Assembly (NCBI GenBank): GCA_036265385.1
Contig: DATAPD010000032.1
Coordinates: 131,367-195,366, forward strand
From: DATAPD01 sp036265385
GTDB taxonomy: Bacteria; Acidobacteriota; Terriglobia; Terriglobales; Acidobacteriaceae
Direction of reading: 5' to 3'
DNA: 64,000 nt
Position numbers and translations under genes: made by a program. Position 1 is the first letter of the stretch. Each line of letters begins with the position of its first letter. The notes beneath the pieces are model-generated. The model made no database searches and was not told the DNA's origin. It saw nothing but the letters and a program-made list of their open reading frames with translations. This document shows positions 30,696 to 38,498 of this stretch, in pieces.

Positions 30696-30795
30696 ATCCG
30701 AGATGCATCCTTCGTTTTAGCCCTCAACTCATATTCGCGACCAAACCTTGTCAATCGGTAATCCAAAGATCGACAATCTGAGCTTTTGAGGACCC

Positions 30796-32229
30796 ATGCC
30801 CGAAAACAATTCCCGCCACATGTCTCCTGCAGAGTTCCGCCGTCACGGACACGAAGTCATCGATTGGATAGCCGATTACTACGAGCGGATCGAAGAGTTC
30901 CCTGTGTTGTCGCGAGTCCCGCCTGGAGAAATACGCGCCAAGCTGCCCGCCCGAGCACCTGAAAAAGGTGAGCCGTTTGACGGATTGCTTGCGGACATGG
31001 AGACCGTGATTCTGCCGGGCGTCACGCATTGGCAATCTCCGAACTTCTACGCGTACTTCACCTGCAATGCATCGGGACCGTCGATTTTGGGCGACCTGTT
31101 GTCGTCGGGGCTCGGCGTGCAAGGCATGCTGTGGGCAACAAGTCCTGCTTGCACGGAACTGGAGACGCATGTGCTCGACTGGTTGGTGCCCATGCTCGGG
31201 CTGCCTGATAAATTTCTGTCGAGCAGCACGGGCGGAGGCGTCATCCAGGACACAGCATCCAGTTCGACTTTATGTGCGCTGCTCTGCGCGCGCGAACGGG
31301 CAACCCAGTTTGCGAGTAACCAAAAAGGATGCGAGGGAAGGCTCGTGGTGTATGCCTCGACACAGACCCACTCGTCTCTGGAGAAAGCCGCCAAGATCGC
31401 CGGCCTCGGCGCCGATAACGTGCGGCTGATCGAGGTGGATTCATCGTTTGCGATGCGGCCCGATGCCCTCGCCCGTCAAATCGATCAGGATCGCGCAGCG
31501 GGATTGATCCCCGTGATGGTCTGCGCGACGGTTGGTACGACATCATCGAATGCAATCGACCCGGTGACAGAGATCGCACATATCTGCCGAGCTCATCAAC
31601 TTTGGCTGCATGTAGATGCAGCGATGTCCGGGACAGCGGCGCTCTGCCCGGAGTTCCGCTACATCCATGCGGGCGTGGAGTATGCCGACAGCTATTGCTT
31701 CAATCCACACAAGTGGATGTTTACGAACTTCGATTGCGACGTGTTTTATGTTGCCGATCGCAAGCACCTTATCCAAACGCTCAGCGTATTACCGGAGTAT
31801 CTGAAGAATCGAGCGACCGAGTCAGGCGCTGTCATTGATTATCGCGACTGGCAAATCCCGCTGGGGCGCCGGTTCCGCTCGCTGAAGCTATGGTTCGTTA
31901 TTCGGCATTACGGTGTGGAGGGCTTGCAGCATCATGTCCGCGAGCATGTGCGGCTGGCGCAGGATTTCAAGAAGTGGGTGGAGGCGGATGCGCGCTTCGA
32001 AGTTGTTGCACCCGCACCGCTGAACCTCGTCTGCTTCCGCGTGAAGGGGGATGACGAGGCGAATCAGCAGTTGATGGACCGTCTTAATCGCAGTGGCGAC
32101 TTGTATCTCACGCACACAAAACTCGACGGCCGTTTGACTCTGCGTTTGTGCGTCGCGCAAACGAACACAGAAGAACGCCATGTGAGACGGGCATGGGAGA
32201 GGATCAAGGAGTCAGTCGCTAGTAGCTAG
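30796..32229 (+). CDS. Aromatic-L-amino-acid decarboxylase family enzyme
   Basis: 477 residues, PLP group II decarboxylase. The N-terminal three-helix region is SPAEFRRHGHEVIDWIADYYERIEEFPVLS, with ILPGVTHWQSPNFYAYFTCN and LETHVLDWLVPMLGLP. The catalytic His lies in WLHVDAAMSGTAAL, and the PLP lysine in SYCFNPHKWMFTNFDCD. It decarboxylates an aromatic amino acid (tryptophan, tyrosine, phenylalanine or dopa); substrate unknown. Single gene. Its last codons and stop (SVASS) lie inside a GTCGCTAGTAGCTAG quasi-repeat. Confidence 0.9.
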   Translation: MPENNSRHMSPAEFRRHGHEVIDWIADYYERIEEFPVLSRVPPGEIRAKLPARAPEKGEPFDGLLADMETVILPGVTHWQSPNFYAYFTCNASGPSILGDLLSSGLGVQGMLWATSPACTELETHVLDWLVPMLGLPDKFLSSSTGGGVIQDTASSSTLCALLCARERATQFASNQKGCEGRLVVYASTQTHSSLEKAAKIAGLGADNVRLIEVDSSFAMRPDALARQIDQDRAAGLIPVMVCATVGTTSSNAIDPVTEIAHICRAHQLWLHVDAAMSGTAALCPEFRYIHAGVEYADSYCFNPHKWMFTNFDCDVFYVADRKHLIQTLSVLPEYLKNRATESGAVIDYRDWQIPLGRRFRSLKLWFVIRHYGVEGLQHHVREHVRLAQDFKKWVEADARFEVVAPAPLNLVCFRVKGDDEANQQLMDRLNRSGDLYLTHTKLDGRLTLRLCVAQTNTEERHVRRAWERIKESVASS

Positions 32230-32260
32230 TCGCTGGTTGTTGGTTTCCATAGCTAGCGAC
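32212..32260. repeat. GTCGCTAGTAGCTAGTCGCTGG quasi-repeat tract
   Basis: Spans the gap between the convergent decarboxylase and patatin genes and encodes the last residues of the former (SVASS) and the end of the latter (stop TAG on the minus strand). Confidence 0.65.
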
Positions 32261-33158
32261 CTTCAACAGGCTTCAGTGCAGCGATCCGATTGATAACCAC
32301 TTTCGGCGCCAACCACCTATTCACTTCTGGCAGCGCTTCGCGCATAGCGAGTTCGCCCGCTTGAATCAACTCTGCATTGCGCGCGAAGTCGTCGTATTCG
32401 AACCCATTCACATCCGGTTCGACGACAAGGTCCGCAGAACCGCGCCAACTCGGTGCCGTCATGTCCTGCGCGATCGCGAAACACTGACCAACCACATCGA
32501 AGACATGCCGAGGTGCTTTCGATTTAGACCAGCTGCCCTTGAGGTGCACAGCGATTACGCGCTCGGCGCCCATTTCCCGCAGCGGCCGGGTGGGCACTGC
32601 GTGCGCCAGCATGCCATCGACCAGCCACTGACCATCGATAAGGACTGGCAGGAACATCCCGGGATAGGCGCAACTCGCTCTTACCGGGTCGATAAGTGGT
32701 CCTTTGCGGAAGACGACCCCGCTGCCTGTCGAGAAATCGGTAGCAGCCACCGCAAGGGGAATGCGCAGCTCTTCGAATGTCTTTGCTTTTAGGACAGAGG
32801 TCAAAAACGAAATCATGCGCTGATTGGTCGCAAAGCCGTAACGAGAAAGAGTCCAGCGCGCAAAGTCTCGGAAGCGCACACGGCGGGCTACGTGTTCAAG
32901 GTCTTCAATAGACAAGCCGCTGCAATAGGCCGCGCCGATCAGAGCACCCACACTCGTACCGGCAATGAAATCGACGGTTAATCCGGCCTCTTCAATAACC
33001 TTGAGCACGCCGATATGGGCGATGCCGCGGGCAAAACCGCCACCGAGTGCTAAGCCAATTTTTGGAGGTGATTCCTGAAGACTAACCGGAACAGCTGTGC
33101 GTTTCAGCTCGCGGCCGAACGCTTGTACGGATCGAACGATCCTACCGAGTTGTTTCAC
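32253..33158 (-). CDS. Patatin-like phospholipase
   Basis: 301 residues. The oxyanion loop is GLALGGGFARGIAHIGVLKV (GGGxxxG) and the nucleophile motif FIAGTSVGALIGAAYCSG (GxSxG); the catalytic Asp is in GQWLVDGMLAHAVPT (DG). RssA/YjjU-like bacterial patatins of this length are cytoplasmic or membrane-associated lipid acyl hydrolases. There is no signal peptide. Physiological lipid unknown. Confidence 0.88.
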   Translation of the reverse strand: MKQLGRIVRSVQAFGRELKRTAVPVSLQESPPKIGLALGGGFARGIAHIGVLKVIEEAGLTVDFIAGTSVGALIGAAYCSGLSIEDLEHVARRVRFRDFARWTLSRYGFATNQRMISFLTSVLKAKTFEELRIPLAVAATDFSTGSGVVFRKGPLIDPVRASCAYPGMFLPVLIDGQWLVDGMLAHAVPTRPLREMGAERVIAVHLKGSWSKSKAPRHVFDVVGQCFAIAQDMTAPSWRGSADLVVEPDVNGFEYDDFARNAELIQAGELAMREALPEVNRWLAPKVVINRIAALKPVEGR

Positions 33159-33379
33159 CGGAAAACCCCACTGTCCGGTCCCGTCCCAACCCCGCTGGAA
33201 CGACTTACGACCTACATCCTAAGTTGCACAAATGGTATCGCTGGTTGGCTTACCCAGAAAACGGCACCGTTGTGCTGTTACTCGTAGGTATCTTTTGGCT
33301 CTGGGTTTGCAAGTACATACGGTAACTTTCGTATTACCGGCAGGTGATTCCTGGGGGGAATTCTGCTACTGTGCCCCGC

Positions 33380-33874
33380 ATGGTTCGCGAGATTTCTTCC
33401 GGTGGAGTTGTCATCCGGCGGATATCCGGCGTATGGATGATGGCGGCAATCGAGCCGCAGAGAGAAGAAGATAAGCAGCCGTCACGCACGCGTCGCACCG
33501 TACTCGCCCTTCCAAAGGGAATTGTCGATCCCGGCGAAAAACCTGACCAGACTGCATTGCGCGAAGTTCGCGAAGAGACAGGCATCACAGGCAAGATCAT
33601 CGTCAAGCTCACGGATATCAAGTACGTCTACGTGCGGAGCTGGGGGGACGGAGAGCGCGTGTTCAAGATCGTAAGCTTCTATCTGCTCGACTATGTGAGC
33701 GGAGAAATTGATGACGTAACCGAAGCCATGCGTATAGAAGTGAAGCGTGCGCTTTGGATCCCCCTAGCTGAGGCAGCTCGCTCGCTCGCATACTCGAGCG
33801 AGAAGAAAGTTGCGCGCATGGCAGAAGAGTACGTAGCCGCACATCCCGCATTGGAAGGCGACGTTGAATCGTGA
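33380..33874 (+). CDS. NUDIX hydrolase
   Basis: 164 residues from the ATG at 33380. The NUDIX box is complete: GIVDPGEKPDQTALREVREETGI. ISSGGVVIRRISGVWMMAAI and RTVLALPKGIVD are the strands before it. It probably hydrolyses a nucleoside-diphosphate derivative (ADP-sugar, Ap4A or similar). No ribosome binding site is evident and a TACTGT element lies 14-9 bases before the ATG, so a leaderless or near-leaderless transcript is possible. Confidence 0.88.
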   Translation: MVREISSGGVVIRRISGVWMMAAIEPQREEDKQPSRTRRTVLALPKGIVDPGEKPDQTALREVREETGITGKIIVKLTDIKYVYVRSWGDGERVFKIVSFYLLDYVSGEIDDVTEAMRIEVKRALWIPLAEAARSLAYSSEKKVARMAEEYVAAHPALEGDVES

Positions 33875-34017
33875 TGGAGATGCAGGATCGTGCTTGAGCA
33901 GAGCTGCGTGAGGCAGTCCGCTACGTGGTAACAAACGTCACACTAACTTGTGACTTATGAACATCGCATAGCGTCTCGCTGCGTTCTAGTATGTTTATAT
34001 TAGAGTAACGATTTTTC

Positions 34018-34110
34018 TTGACACGAATTTCGCGGGTGCTAGCATCGAATCAACTTAATAGAGCGCAGGCCGTTGCCATCCTCACCCCACATCTAACACG
34101 GTCTGCGCTC
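34018..34110 (+). promoter_or_regulatory. Sigma-70-like promoter followed by a long hairpin; possible structured leader or small RNA
   Basis: TTGACA (34018-34023), 16-bp spacer, TAGCAT (34040-34045). About 15 bp after the predicted start, GAGCGCAGGCCGT (34061-34073) pairs with ACGGTCTGCGCTC (34098-34110): 12 of 13 Watson-Crick plus one G-U pair, enclosing a 24-base loop. TTTTTGGGG follows soon after. No open frame is seen here; the next gene begins at 34260. The rest of the 33875-34259 gap is featureless. Confidence 0.5.
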
Positions 34111-34259
34111 GTAATGTTTTTGGGGCAATTCTCTCCTCAAGTTCATCAAGCCGGTTCAGAATTAAGCGCGTCAATCACGGTTGGCAGACGTACCTCGTCC
34201 GCTACCATCAAGCAGAGCTGTAGCAGCTAGACTGAGAAAAACAAACTCAGGAGCTGTAG

Positions 34260-34679
34260 TTGCGAATTCTCGCCCTTTGTCTGGCGCTCTGCGTCTTTGC
34301 TTCGCCCGTTAGCGCGAAGACGAAGCCCAAACCAAAACGTGCAGTGCCGTCTGCGCCGGAGCTGTCTTACGTTTCCGCGCTGGCAGTGGCCAACCATTTT
34401 CTTCGCGCATGGCAGACCGGAGACATTGAAACTGGCATCATGCTGATGAGCGATACAGCTCGCCATCAATGTTCCGAAGACCGCTTACGAGATTATTTCG
34501 CGGCTCCGATGCAGCGGGGCTTCGAGATCGGGCGCGGAAGCAAGGTCCGGACGGGGCGCTACTCTTTTGCGATCGCGATGGTGGAAGAGACGGAGGATCA
34601 CCGCATTCGACGAAAAGCATCTACGATTGTGATCACCTCGACTGGAAAGCAGGACTGGACAGTCGATACACTGCCCTAG
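34260..34679 (+). CDS. Small exported protein, unknown function
   Basis: 139 residues from a TTG with a good ribosome binding site (CAGGAGCTGTAG). The signal peptide is LRILALCLALCVFASPVSA, then a Lys/Pro-rich linker and a domain of about 100 residues (SALAVANHFLRAWQTGDIET, MLMSDTARHQCSEDRLRDYF, TIVITSTGKQDWTVDTLP). The pattern recalls small SnoaL/NTF2-like or DUF4878-type folds, but this is a guess. The structured region at 34061-34110 lies in its possible leader. Confidence 0.6.
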   Translation: MRILALCLALCVFASPVSAKTKPKPKRAVPSAPELSYVSALAVANHFLRAWQTGDIETGIMLMSDTARHQCSEDRLRDYFAAPMQRGFEIGRGSKVRTGRYSFAIAMVEETEDHRIRRKASTIVITSTGKQDWTVDTLP

Positions 34680-34779
34680 GGAACCATTCGATCTGCATTT
34701 CCCAATAACAACCTTGTCACAGACTTGTCGCTGAGAGCCGAAGATAATTGGCGCCGCCAGAAATAGGATTTCGATCTAA

Positions 34780-34795
34780 TACTCATATCTGAGTA
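34780..34795. promoter_or_regulatory. Candidate operator upstream of the fad operon
   Basis: Perfect dyad TACTCA-TATC-TGAGTA ending 13 bp before the fadN-like ATG. The position is right for repression of the beta-oxidation operon; the cognate regulator is not identified. Confidence 0.4.
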
Positions 34796-34808
34796 GTGCA
34801 GGCTTCTT

Positions 34809-37226
34809 ATGAAATCGATTCAGAGAGTCGCCATATTAGGCGCCGGCACGATGGGCGCCCGGATTGCTGCCCATTTTGCAAATGCTGGGACACCCAGTCT
34901 TCTTCTTGATATTGTCCCGCCGGATGCTGATGGGCCAGCGCGGAACAAGATTGCCGCCGCGGGACTGGAAGCTGCGAAGAAATCAAAACCCGCCGCGTTC
35001 ATGGATGCTTCGCTGGCGGCCCTGGTGACGATCGGCAATTTTGAGGACGATCTTTCCAAGCTGGGCGGCGTGGATTGGATCATCGAGGCTGTTGTAGAGA
35101 ATCTCGAACTCAAGCGCGGACTGCTGAAGAAAGTCGACGCGGTGCGCAAACCTGGAACGATCATCACGACGAACACCAGTGGACTTCCGGTCGCAAAGAT
35201 TTCGCAAGGATTTCCTGACGATTTCCGGCGAAGCTGGTTTGGAACTCACTTCTTCAACCCGCCGCGCTACATGCGGCTGCTCGAGCTGATTCCCACGTCA
35301 GACACGGACCCTGCCCTACTCGACACCGTGGCGCATTTTTCGGACGTTTGGCTCGGTAAAGGAATTGTTCATGCGAAGGACACGCCAAACTTCATCGGCA
35401 ATCGTATCGGGACATTTTCCGTGCTGAACGTCATGCGACTGATGCAGGAGCTCAATTTCTCGATTGAGGATGTGGACGCGCTTACCGGGCCAGCTGTTGG
35501 ATGGCCGAAGTCCGCGACGTTTCGCACGATCGATCTGGTAGGTCTTGACATCCTGGGTCATGTCGTCGCAAACGGCGCAGAGAACGTTCGAGACGAACGC
35601 AGCGATTTGAAACTTCCGGATTTCTACAAACAGATGTTGGAGCGGAAATGGCTGGGCGACAAAACGAAAGGTGGTTTCTACAAAAAGTCCAAGGGAGCTG
35701 ACGGCGGCGACGAGAGGCTTGCGTTGGACTGGAAAACCTTCGAATACCGTCCACGCCAGAAACCCAAATTCCCTACGATCGACATGGCCAAGAATGTCGA
35801 GGAGACCGGCGCGCGCGTTCGCATGCTTCTGGGTCTTGATGGATCGGGGACGAAGCCCGATGCGGCGGGACAATTCCTCTGGGCCGCACTCTCGGACCTG
35901 TGGACTTATGCGGCAAACCGTATTCCCGAAATCTCAGACACGGTCGTCGAGATCGATCGAGCCATGAAGCTTGGCTTCAACTGGGAGATGGGACCGTTCG
36001 AACTCTGGGACGCTGCCGGTGTCGAAGCCACAGTCGAGCGCATGAGAAAACAAGGCAAGCCGGTTGCGGCCAACGTTGAGAAACTGCTCGCGTCCGGAAA
36101 TAAGACCTGGTACGGCGAAGAGCCGACGACCAAGTCCGGACGAAAGTTCTTTGATTTGCCCACTGGCGGCTGGCAACCCGTCACTGTTGCGGATGGAGTC
36201 TGGTCGGTCACCGTCGCGAAGAAGTCGAACGGCGTGGTGAAGAAGAACTCCGGTGCGTCGCTCGTGGATTTGGAAGATGGCGTCGCCTGCATCGAGTTCC
36301 ATTCGAAAATGAATTCTCTTGGCGCCGATATCATCAGCCTCATTCTCCAGACGCTCAAGCCAGGTGGCCCTGGGGACAACTTCGACGCTTTCGTCATGAC
36401 CAATGACGCGACGAATTTTTCAGTGGGAGCCAATCTGATGCTGCTGCTGATGTCGGTGCAGGAAGAAGAATGGGACGATGTCGACCTGGCTATTCGGCAA
36501 TTCCAGAATATGACCCAGGCAGTTAAGTTTTCACCCAAGCCCGTCGTTGTCGCCGCGTTTGGGCTTTGTCTTGGAGGTGGAACCGAGATCTCGTTGCACG
36601 CACCGGCTCGTCAACCACACGCAGAGCTGTATACCGGCCTTGTGGAAGTTGGTGTCGGGCTGCTTCCGGGAGGGGGCGGTTGCAAAGAAATGCTGCTGCG
36701 AGCCATGGATGCGGCGGAGGCAGTTCGGCCGGGCGGCCGTGGCGAATCCGTCGAAGTAATGGAGGCCATGAAAAAAGCGTTCGAGATCATTGCGACCGCC
36801 AAAGTCGCAACTTCCGCCGAGGAAGCTCGAGGAATGGGGTTTCTTTCGAAAACGGACCGCATCAGCATGAATCGTGACCGCGTACTGTCGGATGCGAAGG
36901 CGCGCGCGCTCGAACTTGTGCGCGCGGGTTATCGTCCGCCGGTGGCGCGTATGGATATTCCTGCGCCTGGAGAAAACATATTGGCGGCGCTCAAGATGGG
37001 CGTGCACCTGATGCGTCAAGGCGACTACATCAGCGATCACGAAGTGAAGATTGGACGGAAGATTGCAGAAGTTCTGTGTGGTGGAAACATCACGCCAGGC
37101 ACTCCGGTGAGCGAACAATACATACTGGATCTGGAACGCGAAGCCTTCAAATCGCTGTGCGGAGAAAAGAAGACGCAGGAGCGGATCCAGTACACGCTGA
37201 AGACGGGAAAGACACTAAGGAATTAG
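34809..37226 (+). CDS. fadN: 3-hydroxyacyl-CoA dehydrogenase / enoyl-CoA hydratase fusion (FadN-like)
   Basis: 805 residues. The N-terminal NAD-binding domain starts RVAILGAGTMGARIAAHFAN; TNTSGLPVAKI and FFNPPRYMRLLELIPT are the 3HCDH motifs, with PNFIGNRIGTFSVLN at the domain junction. The C-terminal part carries the crotonase fold: NSLGADIISLILQTL, then FGLCLGGGTEISLHAP and GLLPGGGGCKEML. The domain order (dehydrogenase first) is that of B. subtilis FadN, not E. coli FadB. It performs the hydration and dehydrogenation steps of fatty-acid beta-oxidation with the thiolase encoded next. The symbol rests on architecture. Confidence 0.88.
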   Translation: MKSIQRVAILGAGTMGARIAAHFANAGTPSLLLDIVPPDADGPARNKIAAAGLEAAKKSKPAAFMDASLAALVTIGNFEDDLSKLGGVDWIIEAVVENLELKRGLLKKVDAVRKPGTIITTNTSGLPVAKISQGFPDDFRRSWFGTHFFNPPRYMRLLELIPTSDTDPALLDTVAHFSDVWLGKGIVHAKDTPNFIGNRIGTFSVLNVMRLMQELNFSIEDVDALTGPAVGWPKSATFRTIDLVGLDILGHVVANGAENVRDERSDLKLPDFYKQMLERKWLGDKTKGGFYKKSKGADGGDERLALDWKTFEYRPRQKPKFPTIDMAKNVEETGARVRMLLGLDGSGTKPDAAGQFLWAALSDLWTYAANRIPEISDTVVEIDRAMKLGFNWEMGPFELWDAAGVEATVERMRKQGKPVAANVEKLLASGNKTWYGEEPTTKSGRKFFDLPTGGWQPVTVADGVWSVTVAKKSNGVVKKNSGASLVDLEDGVACIEFHSKMNSLGADIISLILQTLKPGGPGDNFDAFVMTNDATNFSVGANLMLLLMSVQEEEWDDVDLAIRQFQNMTQAVKFSPKPVVVAAFGLCLGGGTEISLHAPARQPHAELYTGLVEVGVGLLPGGGGCKEMLLRAMDAAEAVRPGGRGESVEVMEAMKKAFEIIATAKVATSAEEARGMGFLSKTDRISMNRDRVLSDAKARALELVRAGYRPPVARMDIPAPGENILAALKMGVHLMRQGDYISDHEVKIGRKIAEVLCGGNITPGTPVSEQYILDLEREAFKSLCGEKKTQERIQYTLKTGKTLRN

Positions 37227-37258
37227 GAATCAACTGAAACCGAGAATTGAGAACTGCC

Positions 37259-38437
37259 ATGCGTGACGTAATCATTGCTTCTTCCCTACGAACCCCTGTG
37301 GGGCGCGCCTTCAAAGGCACGCTTCGTTCCACGCGTCCTGACGATCTTGCTGCCGTGGTCATCAAAGCGGCGCTCGATCGTGTTCCGGAACTCGATCGCA
37401 AGGAAATTGAAGATGTCATTCTTGGTTGCGCCATGCCTGAGGCTGAGCAAGGAATGAATGTAGCCCGCATTGCCGCACTTCGCGCAGGACTGCCGGTCGA
37501 AGTTTCCGCTATGACGATCAACCGCTTTTGCTCGTCGGGACTACAGGCGATCGCCATGGCTGCCGAACGCATTCAAGCGGGCGGCGCAGAAGTCATCGTG
37601 GCAGGCGGAACTGAATCGATGTCCATGATCCCGATGGGTGGGAACAAGATCTCGCCGAATCCATGGCTCGTGGACCATTACCCAGATGCTTATCTTTCCA
37701 TGGGCTTGACTGCGGAGCGTCTGGCACAACGATTTGGGATCACACGCGCGCAGTGCGACGAATTTTCGCTCGCCAGTCACCAGAAAGCACTCGCCGCGCT
37801 TGCAGCCGGCAAGTTCGACGACGAGAGCGTTCCTGTGCCCGTGATATTTACCATTCCCAATGGTTCGAAACCCAAGAAGACTGAGATTGTCTTCAAACAC
37901 GACGAAGGTCCTCGGTCCGACACTTCGCTCGAGGCGCTCGGCGCTTTGAAGCCTGCGTTTCACATGAAAGGCGTCACCACCGCCGGCAATTCTTCGCAGA
38001 TGTCGGATGGGGCGGCAGCCGCTGTCGTGATGTCGGCCGATCGCGCGAAGGCTCTGGGAATAAAGCCGCTCGCACGTTACGTAGCATTTGCCACCGCTGG
38101 ATACAAACCGGAAGAGATGGGCCTGGGCCCGGTGTACGCTGTTCCGAAAGCTCTCAAGCTTGCCGGACTCAAGCTTGATCAGATCGATGTGATCGAATTA
38201 AACGAGGCCTTCGCGGCACAATCGCTTGCCGTGATCAAGGAAGGTGGGCTTGATCCTGCGAAAGTGAATCCGAATGGCGGAGCGATTGCACTTGGCCATC
38301 CGCTGGGGTGCACCGGCGCGAAACTGACAGCAAGCGTGATCCGCGAGCTCAAACGGAGAAATGCCCGCTACGGCATGGTCACGATGTGTGTAGGGGGAGG
38401 AATGGGCGCGGCGGGTATTTTCGAAAACCAGAACTGA
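37259..38437 (+). CDS. fadA: Acetyl-CoA acyltransferase (thiolase)
   Basis: 392 residues from the ATG at 37259; a TTG twelve bases upstream is less likely. VIIASSLRTPVGRAFKG opens the thiolase fold. The acyl-Cys is in TINRFCSSGLQAIAMAAERI, the catalytic His in NPNGGAIALGHPLGCTGAK, and the second Cys in GMVTMCVGGGMGAAGIFEN. VIELNEAFAAQSLAV is also diagnostic. It cleaves 3-ketoacyl-CoA to acetyl-CoA plus shortened acyl-CoA, completing the cycle with the upstream FadN-like enzyme (32-bp gap). Confidence 0.92.
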   Translation: MRDVIIASSLRTPVGRAFKGTLRSTRPDDLAAVVIKAALDRVPELDRKEIEDVILGCAMPEAEQGMNVARIAALRAGLPVEVSAMTINRFCSSGLQAIAMAAERIQAGGAEVIVAGGTESMSMIPMGGNKISPNPWLVDHYPDAYLSMGLTAERLAQRFGITRAQCDEFSLASHQKALAALAAGKFDDESVPVPVIFTIPNGSKPKKTEIVFKHDEGPRSDTSLEALGALKPAFHMKGVTTAGNSSQMSDGAAAAVVMSADRAKALGIKPLARYVAFATAGYKPEEMGLGPVYAVPKALKLAGLKLDQIDVIELNEAFAAQSLAVIKEGGLDPAKVNPNGGAIALGHPLGCTGAKLTASVIRELKRRNARYGMVTMCVGGGMGAAGIFENQN

Positions 38438-38475
38438 AAAGAAAGAGGACGCAGGATTTGATTCACTGCGTCCTC
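38437..38475 (-). terminator. Intrinsic terminator between convergent fadA and lon
   Basis: Perfect 10-bp stem GAGGACGCAG / CTGCGTCCTC with an 11-base loop. On the minus strand it is followed by TTTCTTTTC, so it best serves lon; it may also stop fadA transcription. Confidence 0.75.
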
Positions 38476-38498
38476 AACACTTCAGGCTGCTAACCCAA

